The notes: a model not told the origin generated them from the letters alone. 64,000 nt of DNA from Pseudomonadota bacterium (GCA_018902755.1 JAHIQI010000003.1:1-64000), one strand, 5' to 3'; shown: positions 1 through 10,507, counted from the first letter of the stretch. Numbers and translations: made by a program.

Positions 1-1059
1 CAGCGCCGGAGGCGGGCCGCCCACCGTGGGCCGGTGGGTGGGCCTGGCCGCCCGGCTGCGCCCCAGGCCCCGGCGCAGGGCCCCGGCCAGGGCCTGGTGC
101 ACCTCCTGCTGCTGGGTGAAACGCACCTCGGTCTTGGCCGGGTGCACGTTCACGTCCACCAGCTCCGGGTCCAGGCTCAGATGCAGCACCACCACCGGCC
201 GCCGGTTGTCGGGCATCAGCCCCCGGTAGGCCTGGTAGATGGCGTGCAGCAGCACCTTGTCGCGCACGAAGCGTCCGTTGACAAAGGTGTAGATCTGATC
301 CGCCGCCGAGCGGCTCAGCGAAGGCAGACCGGCCAGGCCCTCCAGGCGCAAAACGCCTTCCTCCTCTTCCAGGCGCACCATGTTCTCGGCGGTGGAGCGC
401 CCCAAAAGCGAGCCCGCCCGGGAGGCCAGGTCCTGCCCAGCGGGCAGGTCGTAGGTGACTTGGCTGCCCACGGTGTAGCGGAAGGCCACTTGGGGCTGGG
501 CCAGGGCCAGGCGCACCAGGGCCCCGGCCAGATGGCCGCTTTCCGTGGCCTGACTCTTCAAAAACTTGCGCCGGGCCGGGGTGTTGAAGAAAAGGTCCCC
601 CACCTCCACCAGGGTGCCCACCGGGCAGCCCACCTCCTCCACGGCCACGACCCGGCCGCCCTCCACCCTGACCAAGCCCCCGGCCTCGGAGTCCTGGGTG
701 CGCGAGCGCAGGGTCATGCGGCTCACCGCCGCGATGGATGGCAGGGCCTCGCCCCGGAAGCCCAGGGAGGCGATGTGGGTGAGGTCTTCGGCCCGGGACA
801 CCTTGCTGGTGGCGTGGCGCTCCAGGGCCAATAAGAGATCGTCGGGCAGCATGCCCACCCCGTCGTCCACCACCCGGATCAGGCGGCGGCCTCCGGCGGC
901 CACCTCCACCCCGATTCGCCTGGCCCCGGCGTCCAAGGAATTTTCCACCAACTCCTTGAGCACGCTGGCCGGGCGCTCCACCACCTCGCCGGCGGCGATC
1001 TGGTTGGAGACCTCTTCAGGCAGCAGGCGGATGGGCTTGGGGGTTGCGCTTGTTTCCAT
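1..1059 (-). CDS. mutL: DNA mismatch repair protein MutL, 5' part only
   Basis: MutL is the GHL ATPase that couples MutS mismatch recognition to strand removal. The 353 codons seen here cover the N-terminal ATPase half. Visible motifs are the ATP-binding helix ELVENSLDAGA, the second motif DDGVGM, ATSKV, and the third motif GFRGEAL, followed by the transducer region with NVHPAKTEVRF. The start ATG at 1059 gives METSATPKPIRLL, and the conserved region begins at about residue 12, so the start is sound. The C-terminal dimerisation and possible endonuclease domain lies beyond the left edge, so I cannot say whether the metal-binding nuclease motif is present. It is divergent from the small gene at 1251. 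Identification is near certain. Confidence 0.97.
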   Translation of the reverse strand, partial: METSATPKPIRLLPEEVSNQIAAGEVVERPASVLKELVENSLDAGARRIGVEVAAGGRRLIRVVDDGVGMLPDDLLLALERHATSKVSRAEDLTHIASLGFRGEALPSIAAVSRMTLRSRTQDSEAGGLVRVEGGRVVAVEEVGCPVGTLVEVGDLFFNTPARRKFLKSQATESGHLAGALVRLALAQPQVAFRYTVGSQVTYDLPAGQDLASRAGSLLGRSTAENMVRLEEEEGVLRLEGLAGLPSLSRSAADQIYTFVNGRFVRDKVLLHAIYQAYRGLMPDNRRPVVVLHLSLDPELVDVNVHPAKTEVRFTQQQEVHQALAGALRRGLGRSRAARPTHRPTVGGPPPAL

Positions 1060-1182
1060 GGCTAGAAGATATAGCACAGCCCCGCCCAGCCTGGCCAGCG
1101 TGGGGCCTTGCCTGGGGGGCGGGACTGTTGTAAGCTGGCCGGGCCGGGGATGGGCCTAAAAGGGTTTATCTTCGGGCCGGGC

Positions 1183-1224
1183 CCCCGCCGGAAATAATGG
1201 TGTGCCTTCTTCCTTCCGGCGGGG
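1183..1224. promoter_or_regulatory. 11-bp perfect inverted repeat in the leader of the small gene at 1251
   Basis: CCCCGCCGGAA at 1183-1193 is exactly the reverse complement of TTCCGGCGGGG at 1214-1224, with a 20-base spacer. It lies in the 191-base divergent gap between mutL and the small plus-strand gene, 26 bases upstream of that gene's ATG. It could form a hairpin in the 5' leader or be a dyad operator. No T-tract follows, so it is not an obvious terminator. I see no convincing sigma-70 promoter in the gap, and the rest of 1060-1250 holds nothing else I recognise. Confidence 0.5.
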
Positions 1225-1250
1225 CGCCACGGCTAACACTTGGAGCGACA

Positions 1251-1439
1251 ATGAGCCAAAAAAAAGAGCCGCCCCTGGACCGCCTCAGCCCACGTCAGGA
1301 AGCCTTGCTCAAGGCCTCCAAGGAGATCATCGTCAAGTTCATCGAGAGCGGGCGCATGTCGGTGTCAGCCTTTGAGGAGGCCTTCCCCCAGGTCTATAAA
1401 GCGCTGAGCAAGACCATGGCCGAGGACAATAAGAAGTAG
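1251..1439 (+). CDS. small conserved-type hypothetical protein (62 aa)
   Basis: I do not recognise a named family. The 62-residue product starts MSQKKEPPLDRLSPRQEALL, is charged and probably mostly helical, and carries FIESGRMSVSAFEEAFPQVY in its centre. It has no cysteine cluster, signal peptide or membrane segment. The start at 1251 is chosen because GGAG lies at 1242-1245 with 5-base spacing; an upstream in-frame ATG at 1197 has no ribosome site and would fall in the inverted repeat. It is divergent from mutL. Codon use matches the neighbours and the strong ribosome site suggests a real gene. The SP-R-Q-E-A-L segment loosely recalls short DNA-binding or regulatory helices, but that is only an impression. 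Confidence 0.6.
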   Translation: MSQKKEPPLDRLSPRQEALLKASKEIIVKFIESGRMSVSAFEEAFPQVYKALSKTMAEDNKK

Positions 1440-1519
1440 TCCGCGGTTCCCAGAAGGCATTCGCTTACCAACGCCAACCTAGCGGCAGAACCCAACCATC
1501 CCGCCCTCTACTTACAGCC

Positions 1520-1735
1520 AATAGCTGTCATTGCGAGCCCGGGCAGCGGTCGGGATTGGCTTGGACAGGGCCGCCAGGTCTGCCCGGCCGTGGTAATCTT
1601 CCACTTCCCTCGTCATGAATTTATTCAAGAGACAAGGCCCTCCATCCTCCCTCCAGACTCCACCCCCCCGCCAGGGGGATGCGAAGATCACCACGTCGCA
1701 TCTTTTCCAAGATGCTCCTCGTGATGACGGCTATT
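1520..1735. repeat. 216-bp element with imperfect terminal inverted repeats (GTCATTGCGAG type)
   Basis: The left end 1520-1537 reads AATAGCTGTCATTGCGAG. The right end 1718-1735, reverse-complemented, reads AATAGCCGTCATCACGAG, so 15 of 18 positions match. Near the right end a perfect 7-bp stem, GCATCTT (1698-1704) and AAGATGC (1709-1715), closes a TTCC loop. The GTCATTGCGAG end resembles a motif I know from short dispersed repeats in several bacterial genomes; this is from memory. The element sits in the 392-base convergent gap between the small gene and truA, has no convincing gene inside and no transposase. A non-autonomous mobile or REP-like repeat is the best reading. Confidence 0.55.
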
Positions 1736-1795
1736 ACTGGATAGAGATAGAAATAACGTATTGGTTAGGTTTCGCTTTGCTCTACCCAACGAATA

Positions 1796-1818
1796 CCTCT
1801 ACGCAGAGGCCTGTTTTT
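1796..1818 (+). terminator. possible weak terminator-like hairpin in the convergent gap
   Basis: CCTCT (1796-1800), loop ACGC, AGAGG (1805-1809), then CCTG and five T at 1814-1818. The stem is only 5 bp and lies far from the plus-strand stop at 1439, with the repeat element between, so its role is uncertain. The T-tract orientation suits plus-strand transcription converging on truA. Confidence 0.3.
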
Positions 1819-1831
1819 CTGGAAAATGAAA

Positions 1832-2683
1832 TCAGACAGGTGATCGGGTGTAGAAAACCTGCGCCAGGTACAGCCCGTAAGGCGGCGCCTTGGGGCCGGG
1901 TCGCAGGCGCTTGCCCGCCTGGGCCATGCGGGCCATCTCGCCGGGCGGCATCTGCCCCCGGCCCACCTGCACCAAAGAACCCACCAGGTTGCGCACGCAG
2001 TGGCGCAGGAAGCCGCTGGCCGTTAGGCGCACTTCCACGAGGCCGCCGGGCACCGGGGATATCTCGGCCCGGTGCAGCACCCGGATGGTGCTCTCGCCGG
2101 GGTCGCCGCCCGCGCTGGCAAAGGCGGCCATGTCCACCGGGCCGGCCATGCCCTCCAGGGCCCGGGCCATGGGCTCAAGGTCCAGGGCCCCGCGCAGGGG
2201 CCAGCACAGGCCGTCCAAGAACAGGCCGCCCTGGGCCTGGGGCCAGAGGTAATAGTGGTAGGTCTTGCCCTGGGCGCTGTAGCGGGCGTGGAAGTCCTCG
2301 GGCACCGGCCCCAGGGCCCGCAGCCACACCGCCGGGGGCAGCAGGGATCGGAGCCCCCGGTCCATGCGCTCCAGGGACAGGGCGCTGGTGGTGGTGAAGC
2401 TGGCCACCTGTCCCCAGGCGTGCACCCCGGTGTCGGTGCGGCCCGAGGCGAACACCCGGATGGGTTGGTCGCAGAGCTTGCTCAGCGCCTTTTCCAGGGC
2501 CCCCTGCACGGTGGGACCCTTGGGCTGCACCTGCCAGCCCAAAAATCCGTCGCCGCGATAGGCCAGGCCCAGGGCCAGGTGGCGGGTGGGGCCTTCCGGC
2601 TCCTGCTCCAGAAAAGGCACGTCCAGGGGCGGCAGATCGCCGCACAGGCGCGGCCAGAGCCCTGGGGTTTCGGCGCTGCTCAC
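1832..2683 (-). CDS. truA: tRNA pseudouridine(38-40) synthase TruA
   Basis: TruA converts uridines 38-40 of tRNA anticodon stems to pseudouridine. The 283-residue product has the family core YRGDGFLGWQVQP and the catalytic aspartate motif GRTDTGVHA (Asp84 with this start), then FHARYSAQGKTYHYYLW and the C-terminal GFLRHCVRNLVGSL. About 33 residues precede the conserved core, so the true start may lie further in. The GTG at 2683 sits 4 bases after the argC stop and lacks a clear ribosome site. It is the last gene of the rplM-rpsI-argC-truA run and is probably co-transcribed with argC. Confidence 0.95.
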   Translation of the reverse strand: MSSAETPGLWPRLCGDLPPLDVPFLEQEPEGPTRHLALGLAYRGDGFLGWQVQPKGPTVQGALEKALSKLCDQPIRVFASGRTDTGVHAWGQVASFTTTSALSLERMDRGLRSLLPPAVWLRALGPVPEDFHARYSAQGKTYHYYLWPQAQGGLFLDGLCWPLRGALDLEPMARALEGMAGPVDMAAFASAGGDPGESTIRVLHRAEISPVPGGLVEVRLTASGFLRHCVRNLVGSLVQVGRGQMPPGEMARMAQAGKRLRPGPKAPPYGLYLAQVFYTRSPV

Positions 2684-2687
2684 CGTC

Positions 2688-3725
2688 TTAGGGGGTCAGG
2701 CCCAGCTCGCGCAGACCGGCGGTCTCGTCCAGGCCCAGCATGAGGTTGGCGTTTTGCATGGCCTGGCCGCTGGCCCCCTTGGTCAGGTTGTCCAGGGCCG
2801 AGAACAGCTTGATCAGCCCGGAGCGCGGGTCCACCGCCACGCCCAGCTGCACCCGGTTGGTGCCCCGCACCTCCTTGGTGGCGGGCAGCCGCCCGCCGGG
2901 CAGCACCCGCACGAAGGGCTCGGAGCCGTAGGCCTCCTGCCAGCAGGCCCGCACCGCCTCCGCGTCCGCCCCGGCTTTGGGCCGGGCGTAGACCGTGGAG
3001 AGGATGCCCCGGTCCATGGGCAAAAGGTGGGGGGTGAAGGTCAGGCGCACCTCCTGGCCCGCGGCCAGGGAAAGCTCCTGCTCCATCTCCGGAGTGTGCC
3101 GGTGGCCGTCCACCGCATAGGCCTTGAAGTTCTCGTGCACTTCGCCGTGGATCAGGTTCAGCTTGGCGCTGCGCCCCGCCCCGGAGACCCCCGAGGCGCT
3201 GTCGGCGATGAGGCCCTCGGCCTCCACCAGGCCCGCCTTGAGCAGGGGCACCAAAGGCACCAAAACGCTGGTAACGTAGCAGCCGGGGTTGGCCACCAGC
3301 CGGGCGGGCTTCACCTGCTCCCGATAGAACTCGGGAAGGCCGTAGACCGCCTCGGCCAAAAGCTGGGGCGCGGTGTGGGGGGCGTACCACTTTTCGTACA
3401 CCGCCGCGTCGTGGATGCGGAAGTCGGCCGAGAGGTCCACCACCTTGGCTCCGGCCTCCAAGAGCGCCGGGGCGGCGGCCATGGCCGCCTTGTGCGGCAC
3501 GGCCAAAAACACCAGGTCGGCCTCTTTGGCCAGGGCCTTAGCGTCGTGGTCCACGAAGCTGAGGTCCACGGCTCCTTCCAGGGCCCCGAACACGGTGTCC
3601 ACCGGCTGGCCCTTGAACTGGGCCGAGCTTACGGCAACGAGCTCCAACTCGGGGTGCCCGGCGATGAGCCGCATCAACTCCACCCCGGTGTACCCGGAGC
3701 CACCCATTATAGCGACCGGAATCAT
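2688..3725 (-). CDS. argC: N-acetyl-gamma-glutamyl-phosphate reductase ArgC
   Basis: ArgC reduces N-acetylglutamyl phosphate to the semialdehyde with NADPH in arginine synthesis. The 345-residue product has the N-terminal nucleotide-binding GGSGYTG at residues 8-14 and the active-site cysteine in NPGCYVTS (Cys149), with the usual SGVSGAGR and HRHTPEM segments after it. The ATG at 3725 has GGGGAG eight bases upstream. It follows rpsI in the same direction. Other arginine genes here are argJ (49443) and a short argA (56825), both far away, so the arginine pathway is scattered. Confidence 0.97.
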   Translation of the reverse strand: MIPVAIMGGSGYTGVELMRLIAGHPELELVAVSSAQFKGQPVDTVFGALEGAVDLSFVDHDAKALAKEADLVFLAVPHKAAMAAAPALLEAGAKVVDLSADFRIHDAAVYEKWYAPHTAPQLLAEAVYGLPEFYREQVKPARLVANPGCYVTSVLVPLVPLLKAGLVEAEGLIADSASGVSGAGRSAKLNLIHGEVHENFKAYAVDGHRHTPEMEQELSLAAGQEVRLTFTPHLLPMDRGILSTVYARPKAGADAEAVRACWQEAYGSEPFVRVLPGGRLPATKEVRGTNRVQLGVAVDPRSGLIKLFSALDNLTKGASGQAMQNANLMLGLDETAGLRELGLTP

Positions 3726-3798
3726 TACGCGTTCTCCCCAATAAGAAGGGGAAGGCCCGAGCGGACCTTCCCCTGAATTGCCAAAAGTAGCCGCGCGT

Positions 3799-4194
3799 TT
3801 AGCGCTTGGAATACTGGTAGTGGGCGCGCGCGCCGGGCTGACCGTACTTCTTGCGCTCCTTCTTGCGGGCGTCGCGGGTCAGGAAGCCGGCCTTCTTGAG
3901 GGCCTTGTGCAACTCGGGGTTCTGCTCGGCCAGGGCCTTGGCGATGCCGTGGCGCAGGGCGCCGGCTTGGCCGGAGTGGCCTCCGCCGCGAACCGTGGCC
4001 AGGACGTCGAACTTGTCCAGGTTGTCGGTCAGGCTCAGGGGCTGGCGGATCATCTGCAACAGGGTGCCGCGGGTGAAATAGGTGTCCGCAACCCGGCGGT
4101 TGATGTAGATCTGGCCGGTGCCTCCGGGAACCAACCAGCAGCGGGCCACTGCGGTTTTGCGTTTGCCGGTGGCATATACTCGCGTGTCGCTCAT
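3799..4194 (-). CDS. rpsI: 30S ribosomal protein S9
   Basis: S9 binds 16S rRNA in the small-subunit head, and its C-terminal tail reaches toward P-site tRNA. The 131-residue sequence begins MSDTRVYATGKRKTAVAR, contains GGGHSGQAGALRHGIAKAL, and ends in the basic QPGARAHYQYSKR with the terminal SKR typical of S9. GGGGAGGAG precedes the ATG. It lies 17 bases after rplM in the standard L13-S9 pair. Confidence 0.99.
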   Translation of the reverse strand: MSDTRVYATGKRKTAVARCWLVPGGTGQIYINRRVADTYFTRGTLLQMIRQPLSLTDNLDKFDVLATVRGGGHSGQAGALRHGIAKALAEQNPELHKALKKAGFLTRDARKKERKKYGQPGARAHYQYSKR

Positions 4195-4211
4195 AACTTA
4201 ATGCTCCTCCC

Positions 4212-4643
4212 CTAAGACAGGCTCAGCGGCTGGGGCTGCTGGGCCTCATGGGGATGCTCGGGTCCGGCGTAAACTTTAAGCTTCTTGATCATCTGGCGGC
4301 CCAGGCGGTTCTTGGGCAGCATGCCGCGCACCGCGCTGGTCAGCACGCGCTCGGGGAAGCTGTCCAGCATCCGCCGGGCGGTGACCGAGGTGATGCCGCC
4401 GGGATAGCCGCTGTGGCGATGGTACATTTTCTGGTCCATCTTGCGGCCGGTCAGGCGGATCTTGTCGGCGTTGACCACGATGATGAAATCGCCGGTGTCC
4501 ACGTTGGGAGTAAAAATGGCCTTATGCTTGCCCCGCAGACGGCGGGCGACTTCGCTGGCCAGACGGCCCAGGATCAGGTCGGTGGCGTCAACCACGAACC
4601 AGTCCTGACTGATGTCTTCTTTTTTGGCTACAAAGCTCTTCAT
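4212..4643 (-). CDS. rplM: 50S ribosomal protein L13
   Basis: L13 is an early assembly protein of the large subunit. The 143-residue product contains WFVVDATDLILGRLAS near the start, then GDFIIVVNADKIRLTGRK and GMLPKNRLGRQMIKKL, all standard L13 segments. It is first in the rplM-rpsI-argC-truA run and is driven by a near-consensus promoter at 4712-4740. The leader carries a small hairpin (4678-4694) that could serve L13 autoregulation, which is known for this operon in Escherichia coli; its use here is inference. Confidence 0.99.
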   Translation of the reverse strand: MKSFVAKKEDISQDWFVVDATDLILGRLASEVARRLRGKHKAIFTPNVDTGDFIIVVNADKIRLTGRKMDQKMYHRHSGYPGGITSVTARRMLDSFPERVLTSAVRGMLPKNRLGRQMIKKLKVYAGPEHPHEAQQPQPLSLS

Positions 4644-4677
4644 GACCTCAAGCCTAACTATGTAATGTCGGGCGCAT

Positions 4678-4694
4678 AGGGCGCAATTAGCCCT
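4678..4694 (-). promoter_or_regulatory. leader hairpin upstream of rplM
   Basis: On the minus strand AGGGC, loop TAATTGC and GCCCT form a 5-bp stem in the 5' leader between the promoter and the rplM ATG. There is no T-tract. A ribosomal protein leader structure is plausible but unproven. Confidence 0.35.
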
Positions 4695-4711
4695 CGCGTG
4701 TCGAAGGTGTA

Positions 4712-4740
4712 TTTATAGGGGTTGTCCCCGCTTCTGTCAA
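4712..4740 (-). promoter_or_regulatory. sigma-70 promoter of the rplM operon
   Basis: Reading the minus strand, TTGACA (4740-4735), exactly 17 bases, then TATAAA (4717-4712). The -35 box is perfect and the -10 box has five of six consensus bases. The predicted start lies about 60 bases upstream of rplM. Confidence 0.85.
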
Positions 4741-4750
4741 GGGGCTGATG

Positions 4751-4771
4751 AAAGAAAGCCCCGGAGCCGGG
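4751..4771 (-). terminator. probable weak terminator after lptD
   Basis: Just after the lptD stop the minus strand reads CCCG, loop GCTC, CGGG, G, then CTTTCTTT. The 4-bp stem with a tetraloop is short, but the T-rich tail and the placement before the rplM promoter fit a terminator. Confidence 0.4.
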
Positions 4772-4772
4772 T

Positions 4773-6989
4773 CTATTGACCCAAACTCAGGATTTCGCCA
4801 AAGCCTCCCAAAGAGAACACCAGGAAGAAGCCGCGCGTGGTGATGTCGTCCACGTAGAAGGCCTTGAAGCCCCAGCACTGGCTCTGATAGCCCAACTCGT
4901 ACTGGGTCTGGAAATCGCTGCCACCGTCGAAGTCGTGGCGGTTGATGAAGCCTGCGTACCATTCCTGGGTCAAGGCGACCTTGATCCAGGTGTTGAGCTG
5001 TTTCACGCCGTCTTCGTCGTACCGGTAATCCAGGGTGATGCTGTCGCCCCGGTCGTCCGAGGCCCTGGCCAAAAAGTCTATCCTAGTGAAGCTGTTGTCG
5101 TACAGGTCCCAGGATGTGGTGTTCTGGAAATAAAGTTTGTCGGTGGGCAGGTATTCCACCGTGGCCGAAACCTCGCCCCAGTAGTGGTCGTCGTTGGCAT
5201 CGTCGCGGTAGGTGACCACGTCGAAGCTATGATACAGGTTCAGGCGCAAAAACTCCCGGTACACCCCCTCCATCTCCCCGGTTTCGGCGTTGGGGGCCAT
5301 GGTCTTGGAGGTCAGGGTGTTCTTGAGGCCGTAGGAGACCAGGTTGGTGCGCTCGTTGCCGAACTGGGCCAGGTCGGGGATGTCGTCCTCGTCCAGGCTG
5401 GGCCGGTAGTCATAGGTCACGAAGGGCCGGTAGGCGTGCTTGATCTTGTAGGGGTTTTCCGCCGTGCCGAAGTCGAACACCCGGTAGAGGTAGGTGCTGG
5501 CCGTGGCGCTGAAGTTGTAGACCTGGTTGGTGCCGCTGCTCTGGGGGTCGCCGGCGGTGTCGTCGGTGTCCACGGCGTAGAAGCGCTGGTACCAGGTGAA
5601 GGTCGGCTCGAACTCGATGTAGTCGTTGAAGTTCAGCGGCAGGCTGATGTAGGGGTTCACGTCGCTGATGGCTCCGGTGCTGCCCTCTTCGCGGTAGTAG
5701 TAGGTGAAGGCCGAGCCCATGCCGAAGTAGAAGGAGCTGTTGCCCAGCTGCTGAGTGGTGGCGTCGAAGGAGATGGTGGGCAGCGACTGCAAGGTGGACT
5801 TGTTGTTACCGGAGGTGTCGTCGTAATAAAGCATCCCGGCGTTGAAGGTGGCCGAGGACCAGGAGCGCGACAGGTTGATGGTGTTGGTGCGCACCAGGGA
5901 GGTGTTGGGGTCCAGGTTGCGCCCGAACCACTCGGCCAGACGGCGGTCGCTGGCATTGTAGCCGCTGTAGCCGAAGGTGAACTCCCTCAGGTAGTCCTGG
6001 TCGCTGACGATGTCGATGTCCGCCTTCAAGTCCATGGTGCCGTTGAACAGCTTCTGGTCGGCCTTACCGCGGAACCAGTAGCGGCTGTGGTAGACCTGAG
6101 CGTTCTCGCCCTCGGAGAACAAGGCCTCGCCGTTGCTGTCGTCGGGCATGTAGTCGATCATGAACATGCCCTTGGACTGGTCATCCAAGGCGTAGCGGTA
6201 TTCCAGGCCTATGTCCAGGCCGCGCTTGCTGTAATAGTTGAGCACCAGGGTCATGTCCTGGTCTTCGCCCAGGGTCTGGTAGTAGGGCAGGCTGAAAGAG
6301 AAGCCGTCGCGCTGGGTCTGGGCGAAGGCCGGCGAGAGCATGCCCGACTGGCGTTTGGTCTTGGCCGGGAACATCAGGTAAGGGGTCCACAGAATGGGGA
6401 AGTCCTTTACCCGGAAGGCCCCGTTGGTGACCGTGCCGTAGCCCTCAACCGTGACCTTCATGTCCTCGCCGGTGACCTTCCAGGCCGGGTCGGCTCCGTC
6501 ACAGGTGGTGAAGCTGCCCTTCTGGATGTGGTAGGTGTCCTTGCCGGTCTTGGCGATCTCGCCGCCGGTTATGTAATAGTTGGTGGTCTTGATGAAAATC
6601 CGGCCGTCGTAGATCTTGCCGGTGTTGTTGTTCAGGTCCACCACCATGCTTTTGCCGGTGACGACCTGGGTGGGGCTGCTCAGGCGCACCCTGCCTTGGG
6701 CCTCGGCCACCAGGGTGTTGGCGTTCAGACTGACCCGGTCGGCCATGAGCCGCGTTTCGCCCCTGGCTATCTCCACCTCCCCTTCAGCGCTATAAGTGGC
6801 GGTTTTTTCATTATAAAAAACCTTGTCTGCCCTAACGTCCACCGGACCTTGGGCATCCACGCGCATCAGGGTTCCGCTGCTGGGCGCCGTCAGGGCCGAC
6901 GCTGCCTGGGGCAGGCAAAAAAAGCCGGCCACGCCGGCCAGCAGCAACATGATTTTACCGAGTAGTGATACACGCCTGATTGCGAGCAC
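4773..6989 (-). CDS. lptD: LPS-assembly outer-membrane protein LptD
   Basis: LptD is the beta-barrel that, with LptE, inserts lipopolysaccharide in the outer leaflet. From the GTG at 6989 the product is 738 residues: a signal peptide (VLAIRRVSLLGKIMLLLAG, cleavage near ASA-LT), an LptA/OstA-like jellyroll (ADKVFYNEKTATYSAEGEVE), then a long barrel domain rich in alternating aromatic strands (LDIGLEYRYALDD, YWFRGKADQKLFNG). This start is chosen because TGGAGG lies 5 bases upstream; an ATG at 7037 has no such site. The terminal residues LSLGQ are unlike the usual aromatic barrel end. It follows folC by 66 bases. Its presence shows an LPS-bearing outer membrane. Confidence 0.93.
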   Translation of the reverse strand: MLAIRRVSLLGKIMLLLAGVAGFFCLPQAASALTAPSSGTLMRVDAQGPVDVRADKVFYNEKTATYSAEGEVEIARGETRLMADRVSLNANTLVAEAQGRVRLSSPTQVVTGKSMVVDLNNNTGKIYDGRIFIKTTNYYITGGEIAKTGKDTYHIQKGSFTTCDGADPAWKVTGEDMKVTVEGYGTVTNGAFRVKDFPILWTPYLMFPAKTKRQSGMLSPAFAQTQRDGFSFSLPYYQTLGEDQDMTLVLNYYSKRGLDIGLEYRYALDDQSKGMFMIDYMPDDSNGEALFSEGENAQVYHSRYWFRGKADQKLFNGTMDLKADIDIVSDQDYLREFTFGYSGYNASDRRLAEWFGRNLDPNTSLVRTNTINLSRSWSSATFNAGMLYYDDTSGNNKSTLQSLPTISFDATTQQLGNSSFYFGMGSAFTYYYREEGSTGAISDVNPYISLPLNFNDYIEFEPTFTWYQRFYAVDTDDTAGDPQSSGTNQVYNFSATASTYLYRVFDFGTAENPYKIKHAYRPFVTYDYRPSLDEDDIPDLAQFGNERTNLVSYGLKNTLTSKTMAPNAETGEMEGVYREFLRLNLYHSFDVVTYRDDANDDHYWGEVSATVEYLPTDKLYFQNTTSWDLYDNSFTRIDFLARASDDRGDSITLDYRYDEDGVKQLNTWIKVALTQEWYAGFINRHDFDGGSDFQTQYELGYQSQCWGFKAFYVDDITTRGFFLVFSLGGFGEILSLGQ

Positions 6990-7055
6990 TTCCACCTCCA
7001 AAAAGGCGCTGGGCGCATAAGTATTTCGCTGCCGCACCGTAGCAGATGCAGAAAA

Positions 7056-8363
7056 TTATGGCAAGTCGCTTGTGCCGCCGCTGAGGATGGTCCGTGCCTC
7101 GCCCACGGTGAACAGACTGCCGGTGACCAACACCACCCCTTGGGGTCCGGCCAGGATGCGGGCCCTTCCCATGGCCTTTCCCAGGTCGGGCTCTATCTCC
7201 CCCGGCGGGGCGTCCGGAGGGGCGGCTGCGGCCAGCACCTCGGGCGCGGCCGCCCGGGCGTATACCGGCCGGGAGTAGACTACCATGTCCGCAGCGGGCA
7301 AGATAAGCCCCAGAAGCTTGCCCACCTCCTTGTCGGCCATGACCCCCACCACCATCACCAGGGGCTTGCGCCCCCTTCGCATGCCCTCCAGGCTGGTCAG
7401 CAGGGCCTGGGCCGCGCCGGGGTTGTGGGCCCCGTCCAGCCACAGGGTGGCCTGGCCCGGCTCCGTGGGCCACTGCTCCAGGCGGCCGGGCCAGTGAACT
7501 TCGTTCAGCCCCTGGGCCAGGTGCCCGGCGGTGACGGGCAGGCCTTTCTCGGCCAGCACCTCGGCAGCGCCCAGGGCCAGGCAGGCGTTGATAGGCTGGT
7601 GGCGGCCCACCAGGTTGGTGGTCTGGCGGGGCAGGGACCACATTCGACCGCGCAGGTTGAAGCTCTCGTCCGCGTTGCGCCGGAAATTTAGCTCCCGGCC
7701 CCGGCGGTGGATGGGCGCGCCCTTGGCCAGGGCCGTGTCCTCCACCACCTTGCGGGCGACGGGCTGGGTCACGCCGTGGACCAGGGGCACCTTGGGCTTG
7801 ATGATGCCCGCCTTCTCAAAGGCGATGTTGGCCAGGCCCTTGCCCAGGTAGTCCTCGTGCTCCCGGCTCAGGTTGGTGATAACCGTCACCAGGGGCTCGC
7901 AGATGTTGGTGGCGTCCAGGCGCCCGCCCAGGCCGGTCTCCATGATGGCCAGTTCCACCCCCTGGTCACGGAAAAGGGCGAAGGCCATGGCCGTGACGAA
8001 CTCGAAATAGGTGGGCGGCTCGCGATGGTCCACCACCTGCCACACTTGTTTGCACAGCTTGACCACCTGGCCCTGGCTGATCTCCTTGCCGTCGATGCGG
8101 AATCGCTCGGTGAAGCGCTCCAGGTGGGGGGAAGTGTAAAACCCCACCTTGACCCCGGCCCGCATCAGGGCCGCCTCCAGCATGGCCCCCACGCTGCCCT
8201 TGCCGTTGGTGCCGGCCAGGTGCACGCAGGCCAGGCCCTTGTGGGGGTCGCCCAGGCCCTTCAGCAGGTTCCGGGTGGAGCTGAGCCCCAGCTTGATGCC
8301 GAATTTTTGCAGCTCATAGAGCTTGGCCACCGCTTTTTGATAGGCGCTGCCGCGGGACGACAT
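7056..8363 (-). CDS. folC: bifunctional folylpolyglutamate synthase / dihydrofolate synthase
   Basis: FolC adds glutamate to dihydropteroate and/or tetrahydrofolate. The 435-residue product has the Mur-ligase ATP loop AGTNGKGSVG, then YTSPHLERFTERFRIDG, ETGLGGRLDATN, TNLSREHEDYLG and the C-terminal LDGAHNPGAAQAL, all FolC landmarks. The start MSSRGSAYQKAVAKLYEL matches the usual N-terminus. It sits two bases after the helicase gene in the hemC-cobA/hemD-pcrA-folC-lptD run, while folP, the preceding pathway step, is at 27587. Confidence 0.96.
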   Translation of the reverse strand: MSSRGSAYQKAVAKLYELQKFGIKLGLSSTRNLLKGLGDPHKGLACVHLAGTNGKGSVGAMLEAALMRAGVKVGFYTSPHLERFTERFRIDGKEISQGQVVKLCKQVWQVVDHREPPTYFEFVTAMAFALFRDQGVELAIMETGLGGRLDATNICEPLVTVITNLSREHEDYLGKGLANIAFEKAGIIKPKVPLVHGVTQPVARKVVEDTALAKGAPIHRRGRELNFRRNADESFNLRGRMWSLPRQTTNLVGRHQPINACLALGAAEVLAEKGLPVTAGHLAQGLNEVHWPGRLEQWPTEPGQATLWLDGAHNPGAAQALLTSLEGMRRGRKPLVMVVGVMADKEVGKLLGLILPAADMVVYSRPVYARAAAPEVLAAAAPPDAPPGEIEPDLGKAMGRARILAGPQGVVLVTGSLFTVGEARTILSGGTSDLP

Positions 8364-8365
8364 GG

Positions 8366-10503
<2,138 letters not shown>

Positions 10504-10507
<4 letters not shown>

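Noticed and set aside
4776..6965. Very long plus-strand open frame opposite lptD
   Set aside because: It is the antisense of a high-GC gene, has a Val/Gly/His-rich composition with no domain, and lptD is unambiguous on the other strand.
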